From Burkholderiales bacterium (GTDB lineage Bacteria > Pseudomonadota > Gammaproteobacteria > Burkholderiales > WYBJ01): a DNA stretch of 64,000 nt. The notes beneath the pieces were generated by a model that searched no databases, was not told the origin of the DNA, and saw only the letters and a list, made by a program, of their open reading frames with translations. The translations under genes were made by a program, and so were the position numbers. Shown here piece after piece: positions 56,521-64,000 of the stretch (positions within the stretch are counted from its first letter, which is position 1; each line of letters begins with the position of its first letter). The stretch is taken from NCBI GenBank assembly GCA_020848435.1, contig JADLAC010000027.1, positions 1-64,000 on the forward strand. The letters run 5' to 3'.

Positions 56521-56563
56521 AATCTAATCGATCGGCGCGCGGCCGCACCTTGACCGCGGTCAA
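56521..56563 (-). promoter_or_regulatory. FNR-type activator box and -10 for the sucCD-fdhBA operon
   Basis: The box TTGACCGCGGTCAA is at 56550-56563, a perfect palindrome with TTGAC/GTCAA arms. The minus-strand hexamer TAGATT (56521-56526, 4 of 6 to TATAAT) is 23 bp away; the start is expected near 56514, about 41 bp before the sucC ATG. Spacing is the same as for oxc and fhs. Confidence 0.7.
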
Positions 56564-56662
56564 TTCCGCGGATGCGGCGCCGGCTTGGCCTGCCGGCCAG
56601 TGCGTGACCGGCCGCAATACCCGAGAGCATCCGGGCAGCCGGCGCAGTATAGCATCCTCGAT

Positions 56663-57802
56663 TCACGCCTCGCGCCGGGTGCGCGTTCGCACGAGCACGC
56701 TCGCGCCGAACAGCAGCGCCGAAGTCGCCCAGAAAAGCGGCATCATGCCGAGCACCGCACCGAGCGCGCCGAAGGCAACCGGCGCACCGGCCTCGGTGAT
56801 CTTGTTGACGGTCTGGCGCACGCCGAGCGCCTCGCCCGCGCGCCCGGCCGGAGCGCGCGCATGGATGATCATCAGCGACAGCGGGCTGCAACAACCCAGT
56901 CCCAGACCGAGCACGAACGAGAGCACCAATAGCCACGCGATATGACCCGCGAACGGGAAAGCGCAATACACGGCCGCCGACAGCAGCATCGACAGACGCA
57001 AGAGCTCGATCTCGCCGAGGCGGCGAACGAGCGCCGGCATCAGGAAGCGGATCGCCATGAGCGCCGCGGCGTAGGCGGCCATCACCATTCCGATCCGGGA
57101 AGCCGAGAGGCCGATCGCGTTGCCATGGATGGGCATGTAGAACGTGTACAGCTCGAGCCCGGTCTCGATGGCGCCACCCGCGATCAGCAGCTCGCGCAGG
57201 CTGCGGTTCCGGCGCAGCATCGCCAAGGTTGCCCGGCCGTGATGGTCGCTGCCGCGATCGCGCGGGCCGGGCAGAAAACGCGCACCGGCGGCGAGCCATG
57301 CGATCGCGACCGCCGGAACTGCGGCAATGAACAGGTAGGTCAGCGCATGGCCGTGATGGTCGATGGCGAAGCCCACGGCCAGCGGCCCAACCAGATTCGA
57401 TGCGGCGATCCCCAGGCTGAATACCGAATAGTTCTTGGCACGCTCCCCCGGCAGGAAACCGATCAGGCTCTGCATCGCCACGATGAAAAAGATGTAGAGC
57501 ATGCCGATCAGGGTGGCGGAGATGAACAGTGCGGCCACTCCGGAAAAAGCGAACGGGATGAGCAGCCCCGCCGCCAGGCCCGCGCTGCCGAGCAGCATCG
57601 GGCCGCGCATGCCGACGCGATCGGCGAGCTTGCCGGCGTAGACGGCGAGAACGATCGGAAACACCGAATACATGGCGTAGAGCACGCCGATCAGGAGCTG
57701 GGACGCACCCAGGTCGAGCGCATAGAGCGAGATGAGCACCTTGCTGCCCTTGAAGCTCGTGTGGTTCAAGAGCGCCAGGGCGACGACCAGGTAGAGCGTC
57801 AT
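56663..57802 (-). CDS. Major facilitator superfamily transporter
   Basis: This is 379 aa with about 12 hydrophobic segments. The loop 2-3 MFS signature is GKLADRVGMRGPMLLG. A basic central loop is present (RFLPGPRDRGSDHHGR). The substrate is unknown. It is short for a 12-helix MFS protein but complete. It is in the same direction as sucC, 189 bp upstream of it; the FNR-type box in that gap separates their regulation. The C-terminal end is Arg-rich (RTRTRREA). Confidence 0.78.
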   Translation of the reverse strand: MTLYLVVALALLNHTSFKGSKVLISLYALDLGASQLLIGVLYAMYSVFPIVLAVYAGKLADRVGMRGPMLLGSAGLAAGLLIPFAFSGVAALFISATLIGMLYIFFIVAMQSLIGFLPGERAKNYSVFSLGIAASNLVGPLAVGFAIDHHGHALTYLFIAAVPAVAIAWLAAGARFLPGPRDRGSDHHGRATLAMLRRNRSLRELLIAGGAIETGLELYTFYMPIHGNAIGLSASRIGMVMAAYAAALMAIRFLMPALVRRLGEIELLRLSMLLSAAVYCAFPFAGHIAWLLVLSFVLGLGLGCCSPLSLMIIHARAPAGRAGEALGVRQTVNKITEAGAPVAFGALGAVLGMMPLFWATSALLFGASVLVRTRTRREA

Positions 57803-58010
57803 GAATGCTGCGTGAATTCCGCGAAAGCCCGGATGTTTCCGCGTGCAGTTCTGAAATGCAACGCCCGGGAGTCGATCGAGCGGCGTCGATACGTACGTGC
57901 TTGTCGCGGGGAGGCCGGCAGTGTCAGACCAGCGTCATGCAGTGCATCATGGATCGCCGTGGCGTTCTCCAAGCGGCCCGGTGGACCCTCCTTTCGGCGC
58001 CGCGCGCGGG

Positions 58011-58095
58011 CAAAAAAAAGCGCAGCCTCAAGGGCTGCGCTTAAATCCACCAAAGGAGGAGGTTTTGGAGGAAACGTCGGACTGGCATCCAACGT
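58011..58095 (-). ncRNA. Candidate trans-acting sRNA with anti-Shine-Dalgarno (CCUCC) loops
   Basis: Predicted RNA of about 85 nt. At the 5' end an 8-bp stem-loop is possible (ACGU-U-GGA pairing with UCC-G-ACGU around loop UGCCAG). A mostly unpaired C-rich region follows with CCUCC and CCUCCUCC (complements of 58067-58071 and 58055-58062), able to pair with ribosome-binding sites. The 3' end is a 10-bp GC-rich stem-loop with eight U residues. The order of 5' hairpin, C-rich seed and intrinsic terminator is that of classical sRNAs. It resembles in style the CCUCC-motif sRNAs known from alphaproteobacteria; homology is not claimed. No coding frame fits. Confidence 0.65.
58012..58042 (-). terminator. 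Intrinsic terminator of the candidate sRNA
   Basis: The stem AAGCGCAGCC/GGCTGCGCTT (10 bp) with a 5-nt loop is followed on the minus strand by T8. It is among the strongest terminators in the window, yet no protein gene lies directly upstream of it on that strand. Confidence 0.85.
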
Positions 58096-58101
58096 TGCGC
58101 C

Positions 58102-58130
58102 ATTATGGCGCAGGCTCGGGTCGGGGACAA
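58102..58130 (-). promoter_or_regulatory. Sigma-70-type promoter of the candidate sRNA
   Basis: On the minus strand, -35 TTGTCC (58125-58130) and -10 CATAAT (58102-58107) are separated by exactly 17 bp. The predicted start is near 58095, immediately before the 5' stem-loop of the RNA. Confidence 0.6.
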
Positions 58131-58440
58131 GGCGTTTTTGTTGCTCTGCAAAAAAAGCGCTTTCGCGATATGAAATCGGCGGGGCGCACCGTTCGCCGTA
58201 CGGTCGAGGCATGGGCGACGGCAACGCCGGCGCGAGACATGAGACGCGCAACATGAGTTGCGCGTCCTCGCCCGCTCACCCACCGCTACAAGCACAGCGC
58301 GGAGGGCGCCTACCCGCTACGACACGGGACCCCGCGCCGTCATCGGTCATCCGGCCTACGCGCCTGGAGCTGCGGCGGCGAACCGCTCATCGCGGGGCAG
58401 ACCGTGTGCCGCCTCCCCCGCGCAACGGCCGCCCGCGGCC

Positions 58441-58881
58441 TCAGCGCACGACCAGCACCGGGACCTTGGCGTGGCTCAGCACCTTGCGCGTCTCGCTACC
58501 CAGCAGCATCGACATGATGCTGCGCCGGCCGTGCGAGGTCATGACGATGAGGTCGCAGCCGCGCTGCTCGGCGGCCTTCACGATCTCATCGTAGGGGTGA
58601 TCGCTGGTCGCGCGCACGGTATCGCACGCGACCCCCGCGTCCTGCGCTAGCTTGCGAATGTAGCCCAGGTAGTCCTCGGCCTTGGCCAAGGCTTCGCGTT
58701 CGATCTTCTCTTCAGTGGCGGGATCGAAAGCGCCCTCATAGGCGATCATGAGATGGAAATCGGGGACGACATGGATGCAGGTGATGCGCGCTTGATGCAG
58801 CTTCGCCAGGTCGACAGCAAAACGCGCGGCATGCTCGGAACGCTCCGACCCGTCGGTTGGCACCAGGATGTGCTTGAACAT
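58441..58881 (-). CDS. Universal stress protein (UspA family), second copy
   Basis: This is 146 aa. N-terminal FKHILVPTDGSERSEHAARF and the ATP-binding end SHGRRSIMSMLLGSETRKVL with VPVLVVR are diagnostic. It is related to, but diverged from, the Usp at 44439. The start has an AGGAGGGCGTC-type ribosome site. A TTGACT hexamer upstream (minus strand, near 58965) may be its -35. It is a single-gene unit. Confidence 0.92.
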   Translation of the reverse strand: MFKHILVPTDGSERSEHAARFAVDLAKLHQARITCIHVVPDFHLMIAYEGAFDPATEEKIEREALAKAEDYLGYIRKLAQDAGVACDTVRATSDHPYDEIVKAAEQRGCDLIVMTSHGRRSIMSMLLGSETRKVLSHAKVPVLVVR

Positions 58882-59116
58882 GACGCCCTCCTCTACGCTT
58901 CTATCTCTCGATCAGGGAAGCGGTCCGCATATGCGCGGCAAGGCAATCTTCCATAGGCCCATAGCCAAAGTCAACGCGTTTTCCGGTAATGCGCGCTCGG
59001 CTCTCGCATATTCGCGTGCACCTTGCCGTCGTCCGCGCTCGAAAACGTACGTGCAGGCGCGAGACCGGATGCGTGCTCGACTCACGACCCTGCGTGCACC
59101 GGCTTGGCAGCATGGC

Positions 59117-60268
59117 TCACGGTCCTTCGTCCGCCGGCGTACGCAGCTTGCGTGGCGGATACACCTTGGCCGGATGCGCCGCCACGGCTACCTCGTCGAT
59201 GTCGACGCCGAGTCCCGGCCGCGTCGGCAGGTCGACGTAGCCGTTGTTGGGCTTCAACTGGTTGGGCGATACCTTGTCGCCGAATTCGACGAACGGGAGG
59301 AAGTACTCGGTGATAATGAAATTCGGCATGGTCGCCGAGGCGTGCACGGTGGCGGCGAGCCCGAGCACGGTCGAGTTGTAGTTGTGCGGCGACACGGCGA
59401 TGAAGTACGGCTCCGCCATGGCGGCGATCTCCTTCAGCTCCAGGATGCCGCCGACGCAGGCGACGTCCGGATTGATGATGTCGGCGGCGCGGCGCTCGAA
59501 CAGCGGGCGGAAGCCCGTCTTCAAGTAGGTCGCCTCGCCGATCACGATCGGCAAGCCGGTTGCCTGGCGGATTTCGGCCAGCGCTTCGGCGTTTTCGGCC
59601 GCACACGGCTCTTCCAGCCAATAGAGGTTGAACTCCGCGAGCCGCTTGTCCAGCCGGATGGCATGCATCGGCGCAAGCCTGCGATGCTGCTCGATCAATA
59701 GGTCGATCTTGGGGCCGACGGCTTCGCGCACGGCTCTCACCACGGCAACCGCGCGGTCCTCGTGCTCTTTCGGAATGTAGCTGCGCCACGGCGATGGCAG
59801 CGGATCGAACTTCATGGCGGTAAAGCCGAGCGACACTACTTTCTCCGCGGCCCGAGCATAGTCGGCCGGCTCCTTCATGCCGTAGCTCCAGCCGTTGGCA
59901 TAGACGCGAATGCGCTCGCGGCAGCGCCCGCCCAGCAGGTTGTAGACCGGCTGCCCGAGTGCCTTGCCAACGATGTCCCACAGCGCCTGCTCGATTCCCG
60001 AGACCGCGCAGAAGAGCTCCAGCGAGCCGCGCCGCGCCGCGTAGTCGTCGAAGGCGAACTGGGTGAAATGCTTGATATCGAACGCCGGGCGCCCGATGAG
60101 GTAATTGCCGAGCGCGTTGACCTGGGCGAGCACCGGCTGATCGCGATCGTACTGGGAATACGCCTCCCCCCAGCCATGGATGCCGGCATCGGTTTCCACT
60201 TTCACGAACACCAGGTTCTTGCGCCAGCCCGGATGCACGCCGTAGCCGGTGACTTTGGTGACTTTCAT
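59117..60268 (-). CDS. Enolase-superfamily dehydratase (mandelate racemase/galactonate dehydratase-like)
   Basis: This is 383 aa. The capping domain is followed by a TIM barrel with Lys153 (AMKFDP), a metal/acid region IEQHRR (Glu193, His195), Glu219-Glu220 in WLEEP, Glu245 in IGEA, and His295 in SPHN. The set with C-terminal His matches the MR/GalD type that dehydrates acid sugars. The exact substrate is unknown. GGGGGGAG precedes the Met. With the next enolase and a Bug binding protein it may form an acid-sugar uptake and breakdown unit, though gaps of 256 and 98 bp separate them. Confidence 0.82.
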   Translation of the reverse strand: MKVTKVTGYGVHPGWRKNLVFVKVETDAGIHGWGEAYSQYDRDQPVLAQVNALGNYLIGRPAFDIKHFTQFAFDDYAARRGSLELFCAVSGIEQALWDIVGKALGQPVYNLLGGRCRERIRVYANGWSYGMKEPADYARAAEKVVSLGFTAMKFDPLPSPWRSYIPKEHEDRAVAVVRAVREAVGPKIDLLIEQHRRLAPMHAIRLDKRLAEFNLYWLEEPCAAENAEALAEIRQATGLPIVIGEATYLKTGFRPLFERRAADIINPDVACVGGILELKEIAAMAEPYFIAVSPHNYNSTVLGLAATVHASATMPNFIITEYFLPFVEFGDKVSPNQLKPNNGYVDLPTRPGLGVDIDEVAVAAHPAKVYPPRKLRTPADEGP

Positions 60269-60524
60269 CGCACTCCCCCCAAGGACGGTCCGTGTGCCCT
60301 TTTAACGTACCCGGCCGGCTTCGCCAAGGGCGAACCAGTGCGGTGTGCCGCGAGATCTCTGCCGCCGCCCAAGCGGCCCGCGCGCAACGGGTGCAAGAAG
60401 GCCGCATCGCCGATCGCGCCACTGCGCCTAGCGTTGACGCCGGCGCGACGGGCCCGAGCCGCCGCCGGGCTGCATATGATCCCGCTTCTCAATGCTGCCG
60501 CAAGCCGTTCGCGGCTCGGCCGTG

Positions 60525-61685
60525 CTAACTGTCGCAACGCAGGTGGCGGATACGGTCCTCGTCGAGCGTCAATCCCCAGCCTGCCCCTGCCGGCAGATGA
60601 ACGAACGGGCCGTCCCTGCGCAGCGGCTCGGTGACCACGTCGGCGTCGAGGAGGCTCAGGCCGACCGCGAACGGCCCCTCGAGCAGCGGCCCGGCCCACG
60701 CCGCTGCGAGATGCAGGACCGACGCCGTGGCGATGCTCGTCGCGGGATGGTTTCCGGGAAAGATGCGCATCCCGGCGGCGGCGGCTATACACCACAACTT
60801 GTGCATTCGCCACAGGCCGCCGTTTTTCGCGACCTTGGTCTGCATCACCGTCGCCGCACGCTTCTTGATGACGTGGATGAGGTCGTGGTCGGTCGCGACG
60901 CACTCGTCGGCCATGAGTGGAATGCTCACGTGCCGCGCGAGCTCCGCCATGCCGTCTACGTCCCACAGCGGCAGGAGCTGCTCCGCGGCATCGAGGTCGT
61001 AGGGCTCGAGCTTCTTCAGCAGCGCGAGCGCGCCGTCGTAATCCATGCCGGCATTGGCGTCCACGCGAATGACGACGTCGTCGCCCAGCCGCTCGCGCAG
61101 CGCGCGCACGTTGTGCTCGTCGTCACGCGGGTTCACGCCGATCTTCACGGTGAAGCTGCGAAACCCCTGGTCGTAATACTCCTGCGCGCCGGTCAACGTC
61201 TGCTCGCGCTCGGGCTTGATCGATAACGCGGCGCAGCCGGCGAGCTTGTCGCGGTAGCTTCCACCGAGCAGCAGATGGACGGGCACACCGAGTATCTTGC
61301 CCTGCAAGTCATAGAGCGCGTCGGCCACCGCAGCCTGCGCATACAGGCTGTGATAGATGCTCGCAGCGAGATTCTCCATGATGAGCGGCAATGCGAACGG
61401 AGAGTGACCGACGATGTGCGGCGCAAAGTGCCGCTGGATAGTGGCATCGAGCGTTATCAGCGTCTCGGAGCTTCCCTGGCGGCGCCATGCCTGCGTCTCG
61501 CCGATGCCGACCAGCCCCTGGTCGGTGTGCAGGCGCACGAGCATGACCTCGACGGCGGGGCGTTCGGGCCCGTTGGCGATCTTGAAAGGCGTGCGTAACG
61601 GGATGCGCAGGGGGATCGTCTCGACGCGCGTGATGTTGACGCCGACATCGGCGCGCACGAGCGCGGGCTCGTGGGGTTTGTTCAT
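60525..61685 (-). CDS. Enolase-superfamily protein, muconate cycloisomerase/epimerase-like
   Basis: This is 386 aa. Barrel residues are Lys181 (SFTVKIGV), Asp209 and Asn211 (VDANAGMD), Glu235, Asp260-Glu261 (MADECV) and Lys284 (QTKVAKNGG), i.e. a Lys on both sides as in the MLE subgroup. The usual KxK motif is TxK (Thr179). Family reactions are cycloisomerisation, epimerisation or o-succinylbenzoate synthesis; the actual one is unknown. GGAGGAG lies just before the Met used, excluding 47 open codons upstream. It sits between the dehydratase-like gene and the Bug gene. Confidence 0.82.
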   Translation of the reverse strand: MNKPHEPALVRADVGVNITRVETIPLRIPLRTPFKIANGPERPAVEVMLVRLHTDQGLVGIGETQAWRRQGSSETLITLDATIQRHFAPHIVGHSPFALPLIMENLAASIYHSLYAQAAVADALYDLQGKILGVPVHLLLGGSYRDKLAGCAALSIKPEREQTLTGAQEYYDQGFRSFTVKIGVNPRDDEHNVRALRERLGDDVVIRVDANAGMDYDGALALLKKLEPYDLDAAEQLLPLWDVDGMAELARHVSIPLMADECVATDHDLIHVIKKRAATVMQTKVAKNGGLWRMHKLWCIAAAAGMRIFPGNHPATSIATASVLHLAAAWAGPLLEGPFAVGLSLLDADVVTEPLRRDGPFVHLPAGAGWGLTLDEDRIRHLRCDS

Positions 61686-61783
61686 TGGCTCCTCCAATGC
61701 GGTGATCGATCCGACACGCGGCTGGGAGTTGCTGCGCGGATCATCATGGACGAATCGGATCCCGCTTGACAGAAAGGGCCATA

Positions 61784-62782
61784 TCAATCCACCTTGGCGC
61801 CCGAATCGCGCACGACCTTGCCCCATTTCACGACATCCGACTTGATGAGTTCCAGGTAGGCTTCCGGCGTGTTACGGAACGGTTCGAACCCGAGGCTCAA
61901 CATCCGGCGGTGCACATCCGGGTGTTGAATCTGCTTCTGGACCTCGGCATTGAGCTTGCGAATGATGCCTATCGGCGTCCCGGCGGGGGCGAGCAGTCCG
62001 TACCAAACGCTCGCTTCGTAGCGGGGCAGAGCTGCCGCCTCCGCGACCGTCGGGATGTCCGGGGCGATCTGCGAGCGTTGCGCACTGGTAACGCCGAGCG
62101 CGCGCAGTCTGCCGGCTTTGATGTGCGGCAGGTTCGTCGGCAAGCTATTGGTGTGGAGCTGGACCTGTCCGGCAAGCGCCGCGGCGATGGCGGGGGCCCC
62201 GCCGTTGTAGGGAACGTGCAGCAGCTTGATGCCGGCCATGGATCGGAAATACTCCATGGCGAGGTGCTGGGCAGTACCGCTGCCCGGAGAGCTGTACACG
62301 AGCTCTCCCGGCTTCTCCTTCGCCAGCGCGATAAGGTCCTTGATGGAGCCGATCGGCAGGCTCGGATGGGCGACCAGCATGTTCGGGGCGAGCGCGACCA
62401 GGCTGACCGGCGCAAAATCCCGCACGGCGTCGTAGGGCGGTCTTGCGTACAGGGTGACGTTGATCGCGTGCGACGAGACCGCCATGATGAGTGTATGACC
62501 GTCGGGTGAGGCCTTGGCCGCCAGCTCCGTCGCGATATTGCCGCCGGCGCCGGGCCGGTTGTCCACGACGAAGGTCTGGCCGAAGGACTCGGCGAATCGC
62601 TGCGCGAACAGACGCGCCATGACATCGGTGCCTCCGCCCGCCGCGAATCCCACGAGGATGCGCGCGTTGCGCGCCGGATAGGCAGCGGCTGCGGTGTCCT
62701 GCGCCACCTGCGCTGTTGCGAGCATCGGGCTCGACAGCGTCAAAGCAGTACAGAAGGCTCGAACGAGCTTATCGGCGCTCAT
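61784..62782 (-). CDS. Bug/TctC-family periplasmic solute-binding protein
   Basis: This is 332 aa with a signal peptide (about residues 1-25). Typical Bug motifs are: RILVGFAAGGGTDVMARLFAQ, VVDNRPGAGGNIATE, VSSHAINVTLYARPPYD, YSSPGSGTAQHLA and VWYGLLAPAGTP. It binds a carboxylate in the periplasm; no TctA/TctB partner is adjacent, as is common for orphan Bug genes. It is more canonical than the TctC at 43215. It precedes the two enolase-family genes in the same direction. Confidence 0.9.
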   Translation of the reverse strand: MSADKLVRAFCTALTLSSPMLATAQVAQDTAAAAYPARNARILVGFAAGGGTDVMARLFAQRFAESFGQTFVVDNRPGAGGNIATELAAKASPDGHTLIMAVSSHAINVTLYARPPYDAVRDFAPVSLVALAPNMLVAHPSLPIGSIKDLIALAKEKPGELVYSSPGSGTAQHLAMEYFRSMAGIKLLHVPYNGGAPAIAAALAGQVQLHTNSLPTNLPHIKAGRLRALGVTSAQRSQIAPDIPTVAEAAALPRYEASVWYGLLAPAGTPIGIIRKLNAEVQKQIQHPDVHRRMLSLGFEPFRNTPEAYLELIKSDVVKWGKVVRDSGAKVD

Positions 62783-62993
62783 GAACTCTTCTCCCCTATG
62801 GCAGCGCAGCCAGCCGCATGAATCCAGTATCCCCGGCTGTGGCAGGCCGAGTCAATCGCGGCGAAGTCCTCGGGCGTTGCTCGCCGCTGCGTGCGCGGGC
62901 AGGAGTGTGCGCGCCACCGCGAGGGCTCGCACTCGCCGATCAGGACCCTTCTCCCGCGCCATGCCCACTTTCCAAGAAGCTGCTCGGTCCAGC

Positions 62994-63404
62994 TCACCGC
63001 CTACCGGGCAGCCGCTCGCCCTGCTCACGCCGGAACTCGCCCTCGATCACCTCCGGCCCGGATGCTGCCGGCGGAAACGGCCGTGCCTGCGGCAAGGGCC
63101 AGACCAGCAACAGCAACGCGAGCACATCCGTAATGACGCCCGGAAAGATGAGCAGCAAGCCCGCGACCAGCGTGCGGGCGCTGGTGAGCAAGGCGGTCAG
63201 CGGCGAGCGGGACTGGCGCAGCGTCCCGGCGAGCCGTATGGCCCAGACGAGCTTCTCGAAGCGGATCAGCAGGGCGCCGGCGATGGCCGCGACCAGCAGC
63301 CAGACGAGCACCCAAGCGCCGAAGCGATCACCCAGGCGCAACAGCAGCCAGGCTTCGAGCACGGGAAAGCCCAGAACGCACAGAAAGATCGACAGGATGC
63401 GCAT
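62994..63404 (-). CDS. fxsA: FxsA-family membrane protein
   Basis: This is 136 aa. There are hydrophobic helices at about 3-22, 29-46 and 68-102, and the family-like segment FPGVITDVLALLLLVWPLPQ, then a charged cytosolic tail (EVIEGEFRREQGERL). FxsA in E. coli relieves F-plasmid exclusion of phage T7 when overproduced; its normal role is unclear. It is a single gene, 211 bp after the Bug gene's start and before the threonine synthase-like gene in map order. Confidence 0.85.
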   Translation of the reverse strand: MRILSIFLCVLGFPVLEAWLLLRLGDRFGAWVLVWLLVAAIAGALLIRFEKLVWAIRLAGTLRQSRSPLTALLTSARTLVAGLLLIFPGVITDVLALLLLVWPLPQARPFPPAASGPEVIEGEFRREQGERLPGRR

Positions 63405-63520
63405 CCGCGCGACTCGCTTAGTCCTTGTGTCCGTAGTTCATCGACCAGAGCAGCCCGCCTGCCGAGAACTCACCGACGGCCGCAAATGCCGTGCTCACGC
63501 AGAGCATTCCGGCGTAGCGC

Positions 63521-64000
63521 TCAGAGACGCAGCAGCGCGCCGATGCGCTCGCCCGCCTTGAGCCCCGAGCCGGTGAGCACGAGCACGGTCCTTTCGCCTG
63601 CGGCGACGACCCCGCGCGCCAGGAGCTGCGTCAAGCCGGCGCCCGCGGCCGCCGAGGTCGGCTCGACGTAGAGCCCCTTGCGGGCGAGCGCGCCCAGCGC
63701 CTCGGTAATCTCCGGCTCGCTCACCGCGATCACCGCGCCGCGCGATGCGCGCACCGCGCCGAGCACCTCGCGCACCCGCGTCGGCTGCGACGACGCAATG
63801 CCTTCCGCAATCGTGGGCTCGATCTGCGTCGGCAGCAGGTGATCCACGCCGGCAGCGTAGGCGGTGTAGTAAGGCGCGCAGTTGGCGGCTTGCACGGCGA
63901 AGATGCGCGGGGTGCGCGTTATCTCGCCACTGGCGGCGAGCTCGTCGAAACCATGGCCGCAGCCGAGCACGTTCGAGCCGTAACCGAGCGGGACGACGAT
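63521..64000 (-). CDS. thrC: Threonine synthase-like PLP enzyme, C-terminal part (cut by window edge)
   Basis: This is the last 159 codons of a minus-strand gene that continues past base 64000. Visible features are: VVPLGYGSNVLGCGHGFDEL (PLP phosphate-binding Gly region), FAVQAANCAPYYTAY, VEPTSAAAGAGL and the end signature LTGSGLKAGE, all typical of fold-type II threonine synthase or threonine dehydratase-like enzymes. The catalytic Lys lies outside the window. Distinguishing threonine synthase from a relative requires the missing N-terminal part. Confidence 0.78.
   Translation of the reverse strand: MVVPLGYGSNVLGCGHGFDELAASGEITRTPRIFAVQAANCAPYYTAYAAGVDHLLPTQIEPTIAEGIASSQPTRVREVLGAVRASRGAVIAVSEPEITEALGALARKGLYVEPTSAAAGAGLTQLLARGVVAAGERTVLVLTGSGLKAGERIGALLRL

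Larger units (their letters stand above)
57803..58440. other. 638-bp gap without protein gene; holds a candidate sRNA
   Basis: No convincing protein gene lies here. The segment contains a complete-looking sRNA unit on the minus strand (promoter 58102-58130, RNA 58011-58095). The remainder (57803-58010 and 58131-58440) shows nothing definable except an A-run with an AAAGCGCTTT palindrome around 58150-58165. Confidence 0.6.

Noticed and set aside
58139-58165. Second terminator near the sRNA promoter (AAAGCGCTTT plus T-run)
   Set aside because: The only stem is a short self-complementary core of 3-5 bp with no proper loop; not enough for a call.

Overview
The window is high-GC chromosomal DNA (roughly two thirds G+C by eye) from a betaproteobacterium, probably Burkholderiales or a close relative. 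Supporting this are two periplasmic TctC/Bug solute-binding proteins, a TctABC transporter, a DUF2486-like domain joined to ValS, type IV pilins, BepA, MoaC and an Fdh1-type formate dehydrogenase. I saw no rRNA, tRNA, CRISPR array or transposase.

Layout. 0.3-9.4 kb: housekeeping genes (valS, an MFS exporter, tusA, a Ser/Thr kinase with a cyclic-nucleotide-binding domain, bepA, moaC). 9.4-23.5 kb: a surface-modification island with two tandem type IV pilins, two TylF-type methyltransferases, four paralogous TPR-glycosyltransferase fusions, two GT-A glycosyltransferases, a further methyltransferase and a decayed FkbM methyltransferase; nearly all of it is on the minus strand. 24-35.7 kb: a minus-strand signalling operon: CHASE2 Ser/Thr kinase, PP2C phosphatase, FHA protein, CHASE2 adenylate cyclase, metallo-beta-lactamase-fold phosphodiesterase, GAF-PilB-like ATPase and GAF-HD-GYP. 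35.9-57.8 kb: an oxalate/formate C1 block containing a formyl-THF hydrolase-like protein, frc, oxc, a divergent Crp/Fnr regulator, tctABC, a universal stress protein, two ArsB/NhaD-type ion transporters, fhs, formate dehydrogenase and sucCD, followed by an MFS gene. 57.8-64 kb: a candidate sRNA, a second Usp, two enolase-superfamily enzymes with a Bug protein, fxsA, and a threonine synthase-like gene cut by the right edge.

How the C1 block may work together: Frc and Oxc convert oxalate to CO2 and formate through oxalyl-CoA and formyl-CoA. Formate is oxidised to NADH by FDH or activated to 10-formyl-THF by Fhs. SucCD can regenerate succinyl-CoA. Nearly identical FNR-type boxes (TTGAC-N4-RTCAA) lie before oxc, fhs and sucC, each exactly 23 bp upstream of a plausible -10 on the same strand. 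The Crp/Fnr gene divergent from oxc has the FNR-type recognition residues ExxSR but no cysteine. I infer a local C1 regulon controlled by this protein.

The second highlight is a probable 85-nt sRNA at 58.0-58.1 kb. It has a promoter, a 5' stem-loop, an unpaired CCUCC-rich (anti-Shine-Dalgarno) stretch and a strong intrinsic terminator. All functional statements come from reading motifs and recalling families; no database search was run.
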